46,610 bases of DNA from Deltaproteobacteria bacterium (GCA_019314375.1 JAFCZJ010000027.1:1-46610); one strand, 5' to 3'; positions 17,004 through 26,267 are shown, numbered from the stretch's first letter. Notes: a model not told the origin generated them from the sequence alone. Program-made: numbers and translations.

Positions 17004-20000
17004 TTAGAAGCGAATGATGGCTTTCAGGTTGGGCTGGATGCTGTGGCTGGACAAACATTCTGAGTTGGCTTGAGCGTCGGGCAGATCCAGATCAACACAG
17101 GCATGATACAGGTGAATCAGGCCCAAGCGAATGATAAATTTGCCCGGTTTTTCCCAGTCCAGCCAGAGGCTGGAATATAGCTCCCAGGCCTGTTCGGCGC
17201 CCGAGGTGCCTGCTTCCCCGGTATCGAAGGGCTGGGTCCATTGGAAATAACCCCGATAGGCCAGGCGCAGCAGGCTGCCCATGGCCATGTCCTTCAAGCG
17301 CAATCGGATTTCGGCCCAGGGCCTCAGGGCCCATTCCTGGTAATTCAGACTGGTCTCGCGCAGATCGTCGTAGGCGTCGGAGAGAATGCGGAAAGGCGTC
17401 TCCATGCGAATCTTGGTGACCAGGTTCTGGCTCCAACGCCGCTCCCATTCCAGGCTGGGGCTCAGCTTCAAGAGTCGGCCCAATCCCCCGCCGTCTTCGA
17501 GCAGGGGGTTGAACTGCTGCAAGCGCGCGACGTCCGCGCGCAGGGTGATGGGCGAGGTGTAGATGGGCCGGAAGGTGATGCGGTTGAGCACTTCAAAATA
17601 CTGCTCGGTGTCCGAGTGGAAGTCTTCGCCCTCTAAGACCTCGCGAACCTTCCACCACTTGGCCTGGCTTTCGATGCGGAAAAAATCGTCGTAGCGACCG
17701 TAGGCGGCGCGGACCTCCACTTGATCCTTGATCATGTGGGCTTCTTTGAATCGGCTTTCGGGATCACTTAATGAGTAGCTGGCTTCTTCCGAGTTGGTGA
17801 AGCCATAGCCCACACTGATCAGGGTCGAGTCCAAAGCCTCGATCCAACGACCGGGGAACAGATCAAGCTTGCCGGCCAGGATGGCGTTGGCTTGCTCGCT
17901 GCCGGTGCCCGAAGCATCGGCCCCGTCACGGTAGGTCATCTTTCCGTTGAAGGTGGGCACCAGGCCCGGCACGACGCGACTGGCCGCACCGGCGATGAGT
18001 TCCCAGTTCTCCAAGGGGAAGGTCGCAGGGTTGGTGCCGGCCGTCAAAGCCGCCTCGGCCACTTCCTTGTCCGGCTCGAAAATTTTTCGCTCGAAGCGGG
18101 CGTAGGCATCCTCGGTGGCCGTGGGCGCGAACTTGAGTTCGAAGCGCATGTTTTGGGCCATGCCCGGAGACGAGCCCAGAAAAAGCCAGCGCCTTCGGCC
18201 GATGAGTTGGTCGGCTTCGTCTTCGGGCACGATGAGCACCTGGGTATCGTTGGCGCTGTGATCCATGTAGGCCTTGATGGCCAGTTTTTTCATGCCCAGG
18301 CTCGACAAAAAGCCCTTGGCCAGGTCGTAGTCAAAGTGACCGGCGAAGCGCAGCTTCTCGTCTGAGTGTCCCCCGCCGGACAAGACGCTTCGCCCGGCCA
18401 AAACCCAAAAGGTGGGCCAAGCGCGACGCATGAAGCTGAGCTTGGCTAAGAGGTTTTCGTTGACGCCGGCGCTTCTGTCTTGGGCGTCTGCCTTGAGCTC
18501 CGAGGCCAGGGTGCTGCGCTCGTGGTCATACAACACGCGCAAGCTCAACCAACGCACCGGGTTCAGGGTCATGTCGGCGCGCAAGTCCCCGGCGAAGGCA
18601 CCCAGGGCCGTGTCCCGGCTGCCCATGGCGTCGAAGTCCTGTGAGTGCACTTCTCCGTCCAGGCGCAGGTTCAGAGCCTCCGAGCTGTAGATGATGTTGC
18701 CCGAGGCCGCGTAACCGTTTCTCTCCTCGGCGTCGAAGGGTTGAAGTTTTGATCGGGCCACCTGGAAAAAACTGCCCAGCTCGCCACCCCAAGAGCCCGA
18801 GCCCACATGGTGCCGGCTCCAGGCATCGAGCGCCATGAGCTGCATGCGATTCGGGTTGACCCCGCCCGCGGCCATCACCACGGGATCCCTGAGGTCCTGG
18901 CCGCCCATGTAAGTCGTTCCGATGCCCATGTGATCCGAGGGATTCAAGCCGACCCGCATCCGGCCCATGATCGGCCTGAGCTCGCTTTGCACCGTGCCGG
19001 CCAGATCGCTTTTGGTGCGTACGGATTGGGCAAAGAGCTCGACGAGGATTTCGGCCGACTTGTTTTTTTCGTCGATGCTCAACTCTACATAGTAGCGCTC
19101 CATGCGCATCTTGACCGCGTAGCCGGAGGGCAGACTCTCGTCCAAGAGCGCGGTGGATTCGGGCTCGTCCCAGAGTACGACGTAGCTGATGGGCCGATCG
19201 TAGTCGAAAATCTCTAAGGCCTGTTCGGGCGTGCCCATGTCGTGGACTTGCAGGGCCAAGGTGGTGGAGCCCTGTGCATAGTCCTGGAAGACGCTCTCCA
19301 CCCAGCCCCGGTCCAGATACTTGGGCGCGGCGCCGTTGATCTGCGCGTAGAGACCGCTCTCGTCGGTGACGTAGGTGGTCGAGCCCGAGCGCTTGAAGCT
19401 GCCCAGCTCGTCGTCCCAGGGCAGCATTTCCAGGATGGAGCTGGAGGCCGTGGATTTGCGCGGGATTTGTTCGTAGGTGTAAGTGATCGCGATGAGGCTC
19501 AAGGCGTTGACCCGGTCCGGGTTCAAGAAAGTCAACATGCCGGTGGTGTGGGTGATGATGTAGTCCATGTCCCGGTCCAGGATCATGCCGTCGACCTTGA
19601 CCACCTCCGAGCGTGGCGTGACGTAGGCATGGGCCAATTGATAACTGTATTCGATCGAGCCGCGGAAGAATTCTCGGGCGCGCGCGCCGCGACGCAGGCC
19701 CGCCTCGATTTGCAGTTCCACGGGATCTCGCGTTCTTCCGCTGCGATCGCCCAGGCCCTGGGTGATCCCCAAGCCCTCAAGCCAGGCGTCGTCGATGAGA
19801 TCGTGGGCGTCTTCTTGATCTTGCAATCGCAATTCGTCGGACAAGACCAGCTCGCGCAGGCTGTCTTCGGCCGTGCCCTTCAGGCGCAATTCGGCGTCGT
19901 ACTCCCGAATGCCCGAGGTGGTGGCGTCGCCGAAGTCCAAGCGCACAGAGGCGTCCAAGCTGCGGCCGCCCTCTAAGAGCGTGCCCAGGCCCAGGCGCAG

Positions 20001-21215
20001 GTCGGGCACGATTTGCTCCGTGTGGCTCCATCCATCGCCGCTGCTTGAGAAATTGGCCTCGCCCGAAGCGATGAGTTCCAAGTTGTATTTGAAGGCGCTG
20101 GCTTCGGTCGCGGCACCTGCCTTGCCGGCCCAGACGTCGCTCACCAAAAAGCGTCGCCATTCATCTCGCTGGGTTTGGTAGGACTGGAAACCGCCTTCTT
20201 GAAGCAAGGCCAGCACGCCGCCCGCCATGGCCGTGCCCACGAGGGTCGCGGGTGCCAGGCCGTCCTCGGCGCGCTTTGCATCCCAGACGCTGGTCATCGT
20301 GTTGAAGCGGCCCAGACCCTCATCGGTGGCGACCCAGATATAGGGTGTCGCCGCTTCGATGCCCACCACACGGCCGGCGGGCATGCCCTTGCCGTAAAGG
20401 AAGGGACTGATGGCATCGGAGGAGGGGTTGTAAACAACCAGGCCACGGTCCGTGCCGATCCAGATTTTGCCTTCCACGGTGGCGAAGGCGGTGATGAGCG
20501 GGCTGGGCAGACCCTGTGCCTCTCCATAGGTTGTGACCGCCTCGGCCCGCAGATCGTAGCGCGCCAGGCCGCGCTCAGCAAAAAGCCAAATATTTTCTCC
20601 CTGCCGGGAAAGCTCGGTGACGCGGCCAACGTCCAGGCCTTCGGCCGGGCCCACGCGGCGCCACTGTTGGGTCGACCGATCGAAGCGAGCCAGACCCTGG
20701 TCGGTGGCGAACCAAACGGTGCGCCCAACACTGATTACGTCGAAGCAGGCCTGGTCATCACCGGGCAGCTTGACCTGTTCCCATCGTTTGGCCAGTTTGT
20801 CGTAGCGCACGGCGCCGCCCGCGGTGGCCACCCAGGTGTAGCGATCGTCCACCGCCACGCCGTAGACATTGGCCGAAGGCAGCGGATCGGGGGCCCCGAA
20901 GGTCTCCCATCGTCGTGAGTTGCGATCCATGCGGCCCAGGCCCCGGGGCGTGGCGGCCCAGACTTCGCGATTGTCGGCGGCTACCGCGCGTACTCGATCC
21001 GAGGGCAGACCTTGGGCGGCACCGTAGAAAGTCCAGAGTTCGTCGACGATTTGGATCAGGGCCTCGTCGGTCGCTACCCAGGTGCCCTGACTGTCTGAGA
21101 CCGAGCGCGGATAACGGGCATGGGCTCTTGGACTGAAGGCCAGCGCGATCAGCGCTAGCGTCGCAAGAACAAGAAGAAAAATCGGCCTGTGGAGTCGACG
21201 ATTGATTCGGTTCAT
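17004..21215 (-). CDS. Large outer-membrane protein: beta-propeller fused to C-terminal beta-barrel
   Basis: The protein has 1403 residues with an N-terminal signal peptide (RPIFLLVLATLALIALAFSP). Residues about 40-360 hold six or seven repeats like those of two-component-regulator propellers (WVATDEGLGRFN, WAATPRGLGRMD, WIGTDRGLVVYN). A middle segment near 541-587 (VDGMILDRDMDYII, GMLTFLNPD) resembles the repeated beta modules of surface proteins such as SprA. The last 600 residues alternate aromatic and polar residues in amphipathic strands and end in Phe (KAIIRF), the usual signal of a BAM-assembled outer-membrane barrel. The start overlaps the DUF362 stop by 4 nt. Sensing, transport or scaffolding at the surface are possible; I do not recognise the full architecture. 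Confidence 0.85.
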   Translation of the reverse strand: MNRINRRLHRPIFLLVLATLALIALAFSPRAHARYPRSVSDSQGTWVATDEALIQIVDELWTFYGAAQGLPSDRVRAVAADNREVWAATPRGLGRMDRNSRRWETFGAPDPLPSANVYGVAVDDRYTWVATAGGAVRYDKLAKRWEQVKLPGDDQACFDVISVGRTVWFATDQGLARFDRSTQQWRRVGPAEGLDVGRVTELSRQGENIWLFAERGLARYDLRAEAVTTYGEAQGLPSPLITAFATVEGKIWIGTDRGLVVYNPSSDAISPFLYGKGMPAGRVVGIEAATPYIWVATDEGLGRFNTMTSVWDAKRAEDGLAPATLVGTAMAGGVLALLQEGGFQSYQTQRDEWRRFLVSDVWAGKAGAATEASAFKYNLELIASGEANFSSSGDGWSHTEQIVPDLRLGLGTLLEGGRSLDASVRLDFGDATTSGIREYDAELRLKGTAEDSLRELVLSDELRLQDQEDAHDLIDDAWLEGLGITQGLGDRSGRTRDPVELQIEAGLRRGARAREFFRGSIEYSYQLAHAYVTPRSEVVKVDGMILDRDMDYIITHTTGMLTFLNPDRVNALSLIAITYTYEQIPRKSTASSSILEMLPWDDELGSFKRSGSTTYVTDESGLYAQINGAAPKYLDRGWVESVFQDYAQGSTTLALQVHDMGTPEQALEIFDYDRPISYVVLWDEPESTALLDESLPSGYAVKMRMERYYVELSIDEKNKSAEILVELFAQSVRTKSDLAGTVQSELRPIMGRMRVGLNPSDHMGIGTTYMGGQDLRDPVVMAAGGVNPNRMQLMALDAWSRHHVGSGSWGGELGSFFQVARSKLQPFDAEERNGYAASGNIIYSSEALNLRLDGEVHSQDFDAMGSRDTALGAFAGDLRADMTLNPVRWLSLRVLYDHERSTLASELKADAQDRSAGVNENLLAKLSFMRRAWPTFWVLAGRSVLSGGGHSDEKLRFAGHFDYDLAKGFLSSLGMKKLAIKAYMDHSANDTQVLIVPEDEADQLIGRRRWLFLGSSPGMAQNMRFELKFAPTATEDAYARFERKIFEPDKEVAEAALTAGTNPATFPLENWELIAGAASRVVPGLVPTFNGKMTYRDGADASGTGSEQANAILAGKLDLFPGRWIEALDSTLISVGYGFTNSEEASYSLSDPESRFKEAHMIKDQVEVRAAYGRYDDFFRIESQAKWWKVREVLEGEDFHSDTEQYFEVLNRITFRPIYTSPITLRADVARLQQFNPLLEDGGGLGRLLKLSPSLEWERRWSQNLVTKIRMETPFRILSDAYDDLRETSLNYQEWALRPWAEIRLRLKDMAMGSLLRLAYRGYFQWTQPFDTGEAGTSGAEQAWELYSSLWLDWEKPGKFIIRLGLIHLYHACVDLDLPDAQANSECLSSHSIQPNLKAIIRF

Positions 21216-22144
21216 GCGTCCAATTTGCGGATGTCCAGTTCGCCCAGGCGAATTTCGCCCAGACCGGCTTTGTGCGCGTGCAGCAAGTAGCGCAGCTGTT
21301 TGGGGCGGAAACGACGCCCGTTGAAGCGAGCCTGGCCCAGGGCCACGCTGTCGACCGCCACCGGGTCGATGCCCACCACGAGTTTTTCCGGCGTGACCAC
21401 TTCACCAGGGCCCTTGGGCCCATTGCTTACCATGATGCGGGTCATGTCCACGATGGTCAGGCCTGGCCGAAGCACCCGGTTCAAATCGGCGATGCCTCGA
21501 TCGATCTCCATGCCCGTGTGAAAAACCGCCCGATCCCAGATGATGCCCATCAGGTTTTTCATGCCGATGCTGGCGGCCACGGCGTCGTGAGCCTTGGCCA
21601 CGGGTAGGTTGATGAGCAGGTCGCAGTCTAAGACTTCACGAGCGATGGCTACTTCGTGCAGGGCTTCGCCGCCAGGCACTTTGACTTTTCGGAATTCGTG
21701 TTCGGCGCCCAAGACCCGAAGTTCCACGCCCTTAAGCTTGGCCACGGCGGCCGCCGTGCCGTTCATGTCCAGGGCCTCGGCACCCCGCATCAGCGGGTAG
21801 TCCAAAACCAGGACCCGACGGGCGCCCGCCTCCCGACAAGCCTTGGCCACCGCCGTCAGGAGCTCGGGGTTGGTGTTGTTGCCCCATTCCGGGGCGTTGG
21901 CGAAGGAGGCGTTGGTTTTGATGGCCACCTGCATGCCCGTGCGAACAAAGCGCCTCATGCCGCCGAAGGGCTGCATGGCGGACGCCAGCATCTTGTCTAC
22001 TTTCGTGCCGCGCACCACGCTGACGATGCGTTTTATTCTGGCCGCCTCAGCGGGTGCGCCCGCCAGGGCTCGCCCTGCGCCCAAGCCGAAAAATGTCGAG
22101 GCAGCAAGGCTTGCCTTGAGGAAATCTCGTCTGGAAAGACTCAA
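21212..22144 (-). CDS. DUF362 family protein with Tat signal
   Basis: The 310-residue protein begins MSLSRRDFLKASLAAS, a twin-arginine export signal, followed by a hydrophobic stretch ending ALAGA. The mature part has DUF362 hallmarks: AIKTNASFAN, VLDYPLMRG, LLINLPVAKAHD, IGMKNLMGIIWDR and VVGIDPVAVDSVALG. No ferredoxin-type Cys motif is present, unlike many DUF362 proteins. The only start that keeps the Tat motif is TTG at 22144, since no ATG or GTG is in frame upstream. It starts 10 nt after the MYXO-CTERM gene ends and overlaps the next gene by 4 nt. Two more DUF362 genes occur at 36993 and 41350. The biochemical function of exported DUF362 proteins is not established. Confidence 0.92.
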   Translation of the reverse strand: MSLSRRDFLKASLAASTFFGLGAGRALAGAPAEAARIKRIVSVVRGTKVDKMLASAMQPFGGMRRFVRTGMQVAIKTNASFANAPEWGNNTNPELLTAVAKACREAGARRVLVLDYPLMRGAEALDMNGTAAAVAKLKGVELRVLGAEHEFRKVKVPGGEALHEVAIAREVLDCDLLINLPVAKAHDAVAASIGMKNLMGIIWDRAVFHTGMEIDRGIADLNRVLRPGLTIVDMTRIMVSNGPKGPGEVVTPEKLVVGIDPVAVDSVALGQARFNGRRFRPKQLRYLLHAHKAGLGEIRLGELDIRKLDA

Positions 22145-22154
22145 GAAAGCACCA

Positions 22155-22175
22155 TCACTCCGGCCCCCGGAGTGA
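22155..22175 (-). promoter_or_regulatory. Perfect 9-bp hairpin over a stop codon, upstream of a TTG start
   Basis: Arms 22155-22163 and 22167-22175 (TCACTCCGG / CCGGAGTGA) pair exactly around a 3-nt loop. The hairpin includes the stop codon of the MYXO-CTERM gene and hides the only GGAG before the TTG start at 22144. Ribosomes finishing the upstream gene would open it, so it may couple translation of the two genes. Confidence 0.5.
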
Positions 22176-22700
22176 GCGATTCAATTTGCGTCGCCTTCTG
22201 GCTGCGAAAGGCGCGAACACCAGCATCCAGAGAGCCGTTGCCGGATCGCCGCCACAGCCGCAACCGCCCTCGATTTCTGTTTCGTCAACCGAGCCCGCGT
22301 CAGGCTGCGTGCCCGCGTCCCAGCTCGTACCCCCGTCCGAATCTTCCGGCAGATCCACGGCGACCTCCGCCGAATAATTCGACAGATTGCCGCTGGTGTC
22401 GGCGGCCACCGCGGAGAAATAGACGCGCTGGCCCCCGGGCAGATCCTCGAGATTCGCCGTTAAAACCGTGCCCACGTTGCGCTGGCCTGCGTACTGAAAG
22501 CTGCCGTCGCCCGGATGCACCACGCTGGCGGGTCGCTGCGTGGGGCCATAGAAGAGAAGGTAGTGGCTGATGGTCTCGGGCTGGTTGTCCACGTCGAGCA
22601 CCACCGCGTCCCAACTTGCCTCCACCTCGGCCGCGTGGAGTTCGGCGCTTGCGCCCAAAATGAGCAAGAACAGCATCAGGATATAGGAGTTACGCCACAT
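22155..22700 (-). CDS. Secreted protein with fibronectin-III-like domain and MYXO-CTERM-like tail
   Basis: The 181-residue protein has a signal peptide (WRNSYILMLFLLILGASAELHA). A single fibronectin type III-like beta-sandwich follows (about residues 24-115: VEASWDAVVLDVD, ISHYLLFYG, VYFSAVAADTSGNLS). Then come an Asp/Ser/Gly-rich linker and the tail GCGCGG, a short hydrophobic stretch ALWMLVFAPFA and RRRRK. Cys-containing motif, membrane segment and Arg cluster is the MYXO-CTERM sorting signal pattern known from Myxococcota, implying anchoring at the cell surface. ATG 22700 is chosen over TTG 22736 because it gives a clean signal peptide. It is the first gene of the minus-strand operon running down to 15439. 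Confidence 0.87.
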   Translation of the reverse strand: MWRNSYILMLFLLILGASAELHAAEVEASWDAVVLDVDNQPETISHYLLFYGPTQRPASVVHPGDGSFQYAGQRNVGTVLTANLEDLPGGQRVYFSAVAADTSGNLSNYSAEVAVDLPEDSDGGTSWDAGTQPDAGSVDETEIEGGCGCGGDPATALWMLVFAPFAARRRRKLNRSLRGPE

Positions 22701-22729
22701 TGAATCAGGATAAACCGACAAGGGGAGTC

Positions 22730-22771
22730 GGGTCAATTCGGCAGGGTCTATTCGACTGGGTCTATTCGACT
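22730..22771. repeat. Three tandem 14-bp repeats between divergent genes
   Basis: Units start at 22730, 22744 and 22758. The second and third are identical (GGGTCTATTCGACT); the first is a diverged copy (GGGTCAATTCGGCA). They sit just upstream of the operon starting at 22700 and of the candidate promoter at 22785, so they could be a regulator binding array. That role is inference. Confidence 0.6.
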
Positions 22772-22784
22772 GGGGGTTGCGAAT

Positions 22785-22814
22785 TTGCCTGGTTCAGTGT
22801 TTGGGTTGTAATAT
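22785..22814 (+). promoter_or_regulatory. Candidate sigma70-type promoter for the lipoprotein at 22873
   Basis: TTGCCT (22785-22790) and TAATAT (22809-22814) are separated by 18 nt. An 8-bp inverted repeat GCCTGGTT / AACCAGGC (22787-22794 and 22829-22836) overlaps the -35 box and could be an operator or leader hairpin. Confidence 0.45.
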
Positions 22815-22872
22815 GCGTGACGAATAGAAACCAGGCATGAGGGACATTCCCGTTTGCGGGGAGGAGAAAACC

Positions 22873-24249
22873 ATGAAGAGTCTAAATAAATTTTGTTTGT
22901 TGCTGTCGATCTTGCTGGCTTTGGGCCTGTCGTTCGGCGCTTGTTCGGGCGATGACGCCGATCCCGGCACCGACGGTGGCACGGACGCCGGCCTGGAAGA
23001 CGGCGCTGCTGGGACTGACGAGAACGTGGTCGTGGACGACGAATTGAGCTGGCTTGCGCCCACTTACTTGGATACGACCGAGGAAACCGTGGGCAGCGTG
23101 GCCTTGGCCGTGCACGCCGGTGGTGAATACGAAGCCGCCTGGAACGAAAGCCAGGCCGACGGCGACGAGTTGATCATGGGCCGCAGTTACGACGGCACGG
23201 ACTGGAACAATCCCGTGGCAATCACCCTGCCGGTTTTTTCCTGTGACGAGCCGGTGGTGGGTTTTGGCTCGGGGGGTCGGGCGGTGTTGCTTTATGTGCA
23301 GGCCGGGGTCGGCGGCATGTCGGTATTCGGCAACAGTTCCGATGGGCAGGATGCCTGGGGCGAAGTCGTCGAGTTGCAGAGCGAGCCCAACAGGATCCCC
23401 GGGGCATTGGACATGGGTGGCCCGGTCGGCGTGTGGAACCTCGGCGGGACCGGGGGCGTCGATGTCTGGTCCGTGGCTCACGCGGGCGCAAACTGGACCA
23501 CGGCCGTGTTGGTGGGTGCTTCAAGCATGGACGGTGACCACCCGCGGGTAGCGGCAAACAATGGTGGGGACGGCATGGCCGTTTGGTCCACGGGAACCGA
23601 GATCTGGGCTGCAAAAGTCAACAACGGAGATCAGTGGGACACGCCGGTGGCCATCCAGACGGGCTCGGTCGAAGTCATGGATGCAGAGGTGGCCGTGGAC
23701 ACGGACGGCAATGCCGTGGCCGTCTGGCGTTGGGCTGGTTCAGGGAGCTATTATATTAAGGCGGCCACCTACACGCCCGAGGGTGGCTGGGGCGAGTCAG
23801 AACGCATCTCCACCGGCGGTCGAGCTGCCGGCTCCGAGCCCGTGGTCGCCATGGATGCCTCGGGGCGAGCCATGGTCGCCTGGGATGAGAACGACGGAGG
23901 GAGTCGTTGGATCTTCGCCTCTCGCTTCATTCCTGGTAGCGGTTGGTCCAGCCCCTACTCCATCAGTCGAGAGGCCAAAGATGCAAACGATCCGGCCATC
24001 AGTATGAACTCCAACGGCAAAGTCGTGGTGGTTTGGGAGCAAGAAGTGGGCGATACCGTCGACGTTTGGTCCGCTCGCTATTTGCCCGAGCCCGGTGGCT
24101 GGATGCCCGCCGAACCCATTTACACGGACGATGGCTGGGATGCTCACACCCCCAAGGTGGCCCTGGACGAGGCCGGTCAAGGCGTGGCCGTTTGGAATGT
24201 GAATGGTCCGGAGACCACCTTCGGCGTGATGGCGGCTGCTCTTCAGTAG
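22873..24249 (+). CDS. Lipoprotein with repeated beta-propeller-like blades
   Basis: This is a 458-residue lipoprotein. The signal peptide MKSLNKFCLLLSILLALGLS leads to SFGAC, the same lipobox as the protein at 5691, then an Asp/Gly/Ala-rich linker to about residue 55. The remainder is six or seven repeats of about 50 residues pairing a conserved blade (AVDTDGNAVAVWRWAGSG, AMDASGRAMVAWDENDG, SMNSNGKVVVVWEQEVG) with a W- and G-rich strand (PEGGWGESERIS). Such repeats are common in uncharacterised surface proteins and suggest a propeller. The ATG at 22873 has GAGGAG 6 nt upstream; a longer start at 22837 would spoil the signal peptide. Function unknown. Confidence 0.88.
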   Translation: MKSLNKFCLLLSILLALGLSFGACSGDDADPGTDGGTDAGLEDGAAGTDENVVVDDELSWLAPTYLDTTEETVGSVALAVHAGGEYEAAWNESQADGDELIMGRSYDGTDWNNPVAITLPVFSCDEPVVGFGSGGRAVLLYVQAGVGGMSVFGNSSDGQDAWGEVVELQSEPNRIPGALDMGGPVGVWNLGGTGGVDVWSVAHAGANWTTAVLVGASSMDGDHPRVAANNGGDGMAVWSTGTEIWAAKVNNGDQWDTPVAIQTGSVEVMDAEVAVDTDGNAVAVWRWAGSGSYYIKAATYTPEGGWGESERISTGGRAAGSEPVVAMDASGRAMVAWDENDGGSRWIFASRFIPGSGWSSPYSISREAKDANDPAISMNSNGKVVVVWEQEVGDTVDVWSARYLPEPGGWMPAEPIYTDDGWDAHTPKVALDEAGQGVAVWNVNGPETTFGVMAAALQ

Positions 24250-24345
24250 GTTGCGCGTAGATTTCATTCCTGCCTCGGCTTGACTCGAAGCCTCCCTGGC
24301 TGCGACAATGTTGTATTGAATTCCCCTCGCAAGGAGCCGAGAGGC

Positions 24346-25644
24346 ATGCGTATGCGACATTGGATGATATCGAGTTTGTTGGTTCTGGTCTTCAGTCTGC
24401 CGAGCACAGCCGGGGCCCATTTTTGTAATAATATCTACGACTCGCCGGGGCGCATCGTGGTCAAGCCCGAACGCTCCACCATCGACGTGCAGCAGGGCCA
24501 GACCGCCGACCTTCGGGTTTTTGTTCGCAATAACTTTCCCTATCTCCTTTCTGACTTGCAGATGCAGGCCACCAACACCGGCGATTTCTCGGTCACGGTT
24601 TTGCCGTCCTCTTATCCCGTGGTGCAGCCCGGCCAGGAAGTCATCTTCACCTTTCAGATCACACGCGACGCGGGCACGGGCAATGATTTGCGGGACTTAG
24701 GGCTTCAGATCCGCATGTTTCAAAACCACTCGGGGCATTCTTCCAATGTTAAGGTCTGGCGGGATTACACGGCCGACGCGAGCAGCAACGCTTGGCTCGA
24801 CGATCCGGCTATCCCGGCCGACGATCCCACGGACGGCGAAGTGCGCGGCCTCATGACCGGCGGCCAGGCCCAGCAGATGAACGCGGCGACCCTGGCCAGA
24901 CTGCATGACGAATTGGACGGCATGGGCAGACTGTTGGAGCTTTTCGGTCGCCCGCGCCTGAATTCGGATTCCAACGGCGGTTATGGCGGCAGCGATTGGT
25001 GGGCACCATACCGAAACATGAGCGGCAACAAGTATGACTATCAGCTCTATCGGGCCGGCGGCGAGATGGCCATGCGGCGTTTCGACGGCTTTTCCGATCC
25101 GACTTTGGCCACGGTGCGAGCCGGCATGATGGTGGCCATGAACGATCCGGATCCGGACTACCGGGGGACGGCCGCCTTGTTCGCGGCTTACCTGGGAGAC
25201 GACGCGACCATCCGTGCGCGCATCGAACTCATGGAGGGGGCCGACACCTGCACCAGCGATTCCGACGCATGTTCGCATTATACCTGGACCCCTTCCGATG
25301 AGGCCAGGTCGATGGCCAGGGCGGCGCTATTGCTTTTGGGTGACAGTCAGCATGATGCGGCGGTGCGCACGGCACTTTCCAGCGGCAACGCCATGACCCA
25401 GGCTGTGGCCGCCGCGGCTTTGGGCATCCTGGGCGAGGATGATCCGGTCACCAACGTGCTCATTCCCTTGGGGGCCGACGACTGGGGCTATATGACCTTG
25501 TGCGCCCCGATCCTTTTGCGGCTGGTGGTTTATGATCGGCGTGGTCCCGCCCAGAACGCCATGGTGAGTTTTTACGGCGAGGTCTCGGACGACGACACGC
25601 CCCCCAGGGCTCCGGAAAATTTGAGTGTGCGCGCGGCCAACTGA
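24346..25644 (+). CDS. Secreted protein with Ig-like domain and HEAT-like repeats
   Basis: The 432-residue protein starts MRMRHWMISSLLVLVFSLPS and has a signal peptide cleaved probably after TAGA. Residues about 25-115 form an Ig-like sandwich (IVVKPERSTIDVQQGQTADL, VVQPGQEVIFTFQI), of the kind seen in ASPM/SPD-2-Hydin-like domains. The C-terminal part from about residue 245 contains alpha-helical pairs rich in Ala and Leu (RGTAALFAAYLGDDATIRA, ARAALLLLGDSQHDAAV, AVAAAALGILGED) that look like HEAT repeats, with one CTSDSDAC loop. AAGGAG lies 9 nt before the ATG at 24346. It follows the lipoprotein at 22873 in the same direction. I do not recognise a specific function. Confidence 0.83.
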   Translation: MRMRHWMISSLLVLVFSLPSTAGAHFCNNIYDSPGRIVVKPERSTIDVQQGQTADLRVFVRNNFPYLLSDLQMQATNTGDFSVTVLPSSYPVVQPGQEVIFTFQITRDAGTGNDLRDLGLQIRMFQNHSGHSSNVKVWRDYTADASSNAWLDDPAIPADDPTDGEVRGLMTGGQAQQMNAATLARLHDELDGMGRLLELFGRPRLNSDSNGGYGGSDWWAPYRNMSGNKYDYQLYRAGGEMAMRRFDGFSDPTLATVRAGMMVAMNDPDPDYRGTAALFAAYLGDDATIRARIELMEGADTCTSDSDACSHYTWTPSDEARSMARAALLLLGDSQHDAAVRTALSSGNAMTQAVAAAALGILGEDDPVTNVLIPLGADDWGYMTLCAPILLRLVVYDRRGPAQNAMVSFYGEVSDDDTPPRAPENLSVRAAN

Positions 25645-25695
25645 TTTTTTTCTTCGAATACATCGATCCATTTCAAAAATTATAGGGAGATCATC

Positions 25696-26253
25696 ATGAG
25701 CAAGAAGCTGAGCATCCTTTTGGCCTGTCTGTTGGCAATGTCCCTGGTGGCCTTTGTTGGCTGTGGTTCCTCCGATGATCCCGATCCGGAGAAAAAGCTG
25801 GAAGATTACATTCCCGCCACGGGCGACATCTCCGGCTGGACCGAAGACATCGGCCATGGAGAGGTCGGAGTCGAGGCGGCTTATACCCAGGACGATGGGG
25901 AAATGCTCATCGACGGCGCTTTGGATCCCTTCGTGGACACGGGCAAATGGGCGGCCCTGGCCATCGAATACTACGTCAACGGGGAGACCACCATTCAGTT
26001 GAGTGTCTTCGAGATGACCGACACCGCGGGCGTGTCAGAGGTCTACGCATACCTGGCCACTCACCCGGAGGGCATCAACTGGACCGACACCACCCTGGGC
26101 GAGCAAGGTCGCATCGCCGAGATGGCCACCAATTGGCTCATTCAAACGACCAAGGGCAAATACTTTGTCGAGACCGTCACCATGCCGCGCTCGCCGGACA
26201 CCGAGCAGCCGGCCAAGGATTTCGCCAGCGCGGTGCTGGCGCTTCTGCCCTGA
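25696..26253 (+). CDS. Small lipoprotein, distantly DUF6599-like
   Basis: This 185-residue lipoprotein has the signal MSKKLSILLACLLAMSLVAF and lipobox VGCG. The mature domain (ISGWTEDIGHGEVG, GKWAALAIEYYVNGETTIQL, VFEMTDTAGVSEVYAYLA, ATNWLIQTTKGKYFVETV) follows the same order of elements as the protein at 40369-41265, which I assign to DUF6599. It therefore probably has that fold, although the YMNGGAE core is weak here. GGGAG stands 6 nt upstream of the ATG. The tungstate/molybdate transporter starts 14 nt after its stop, so it may be the first gene of that operon. Function unknown. Confidence 0.8.
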   Translation: MSKKLSILLACLLAMSLVAFVGCGSSDDPDPEKKLEDYIPATGDISGWTEDIGHGEVGVEAAYTQDDGEMLIDGALDPFVDTGKWAALAIEYYVNGETTIQLSVFEMTDTAGVSEVYAYLATHPEGINWTDTTLGEQGRIAEMATNWLIQTTKGKYFVETVTMPRSPDTEQPAKDFASAVLALLP

Positions 26254-26267
26254 AACCCTGAGGTCTT

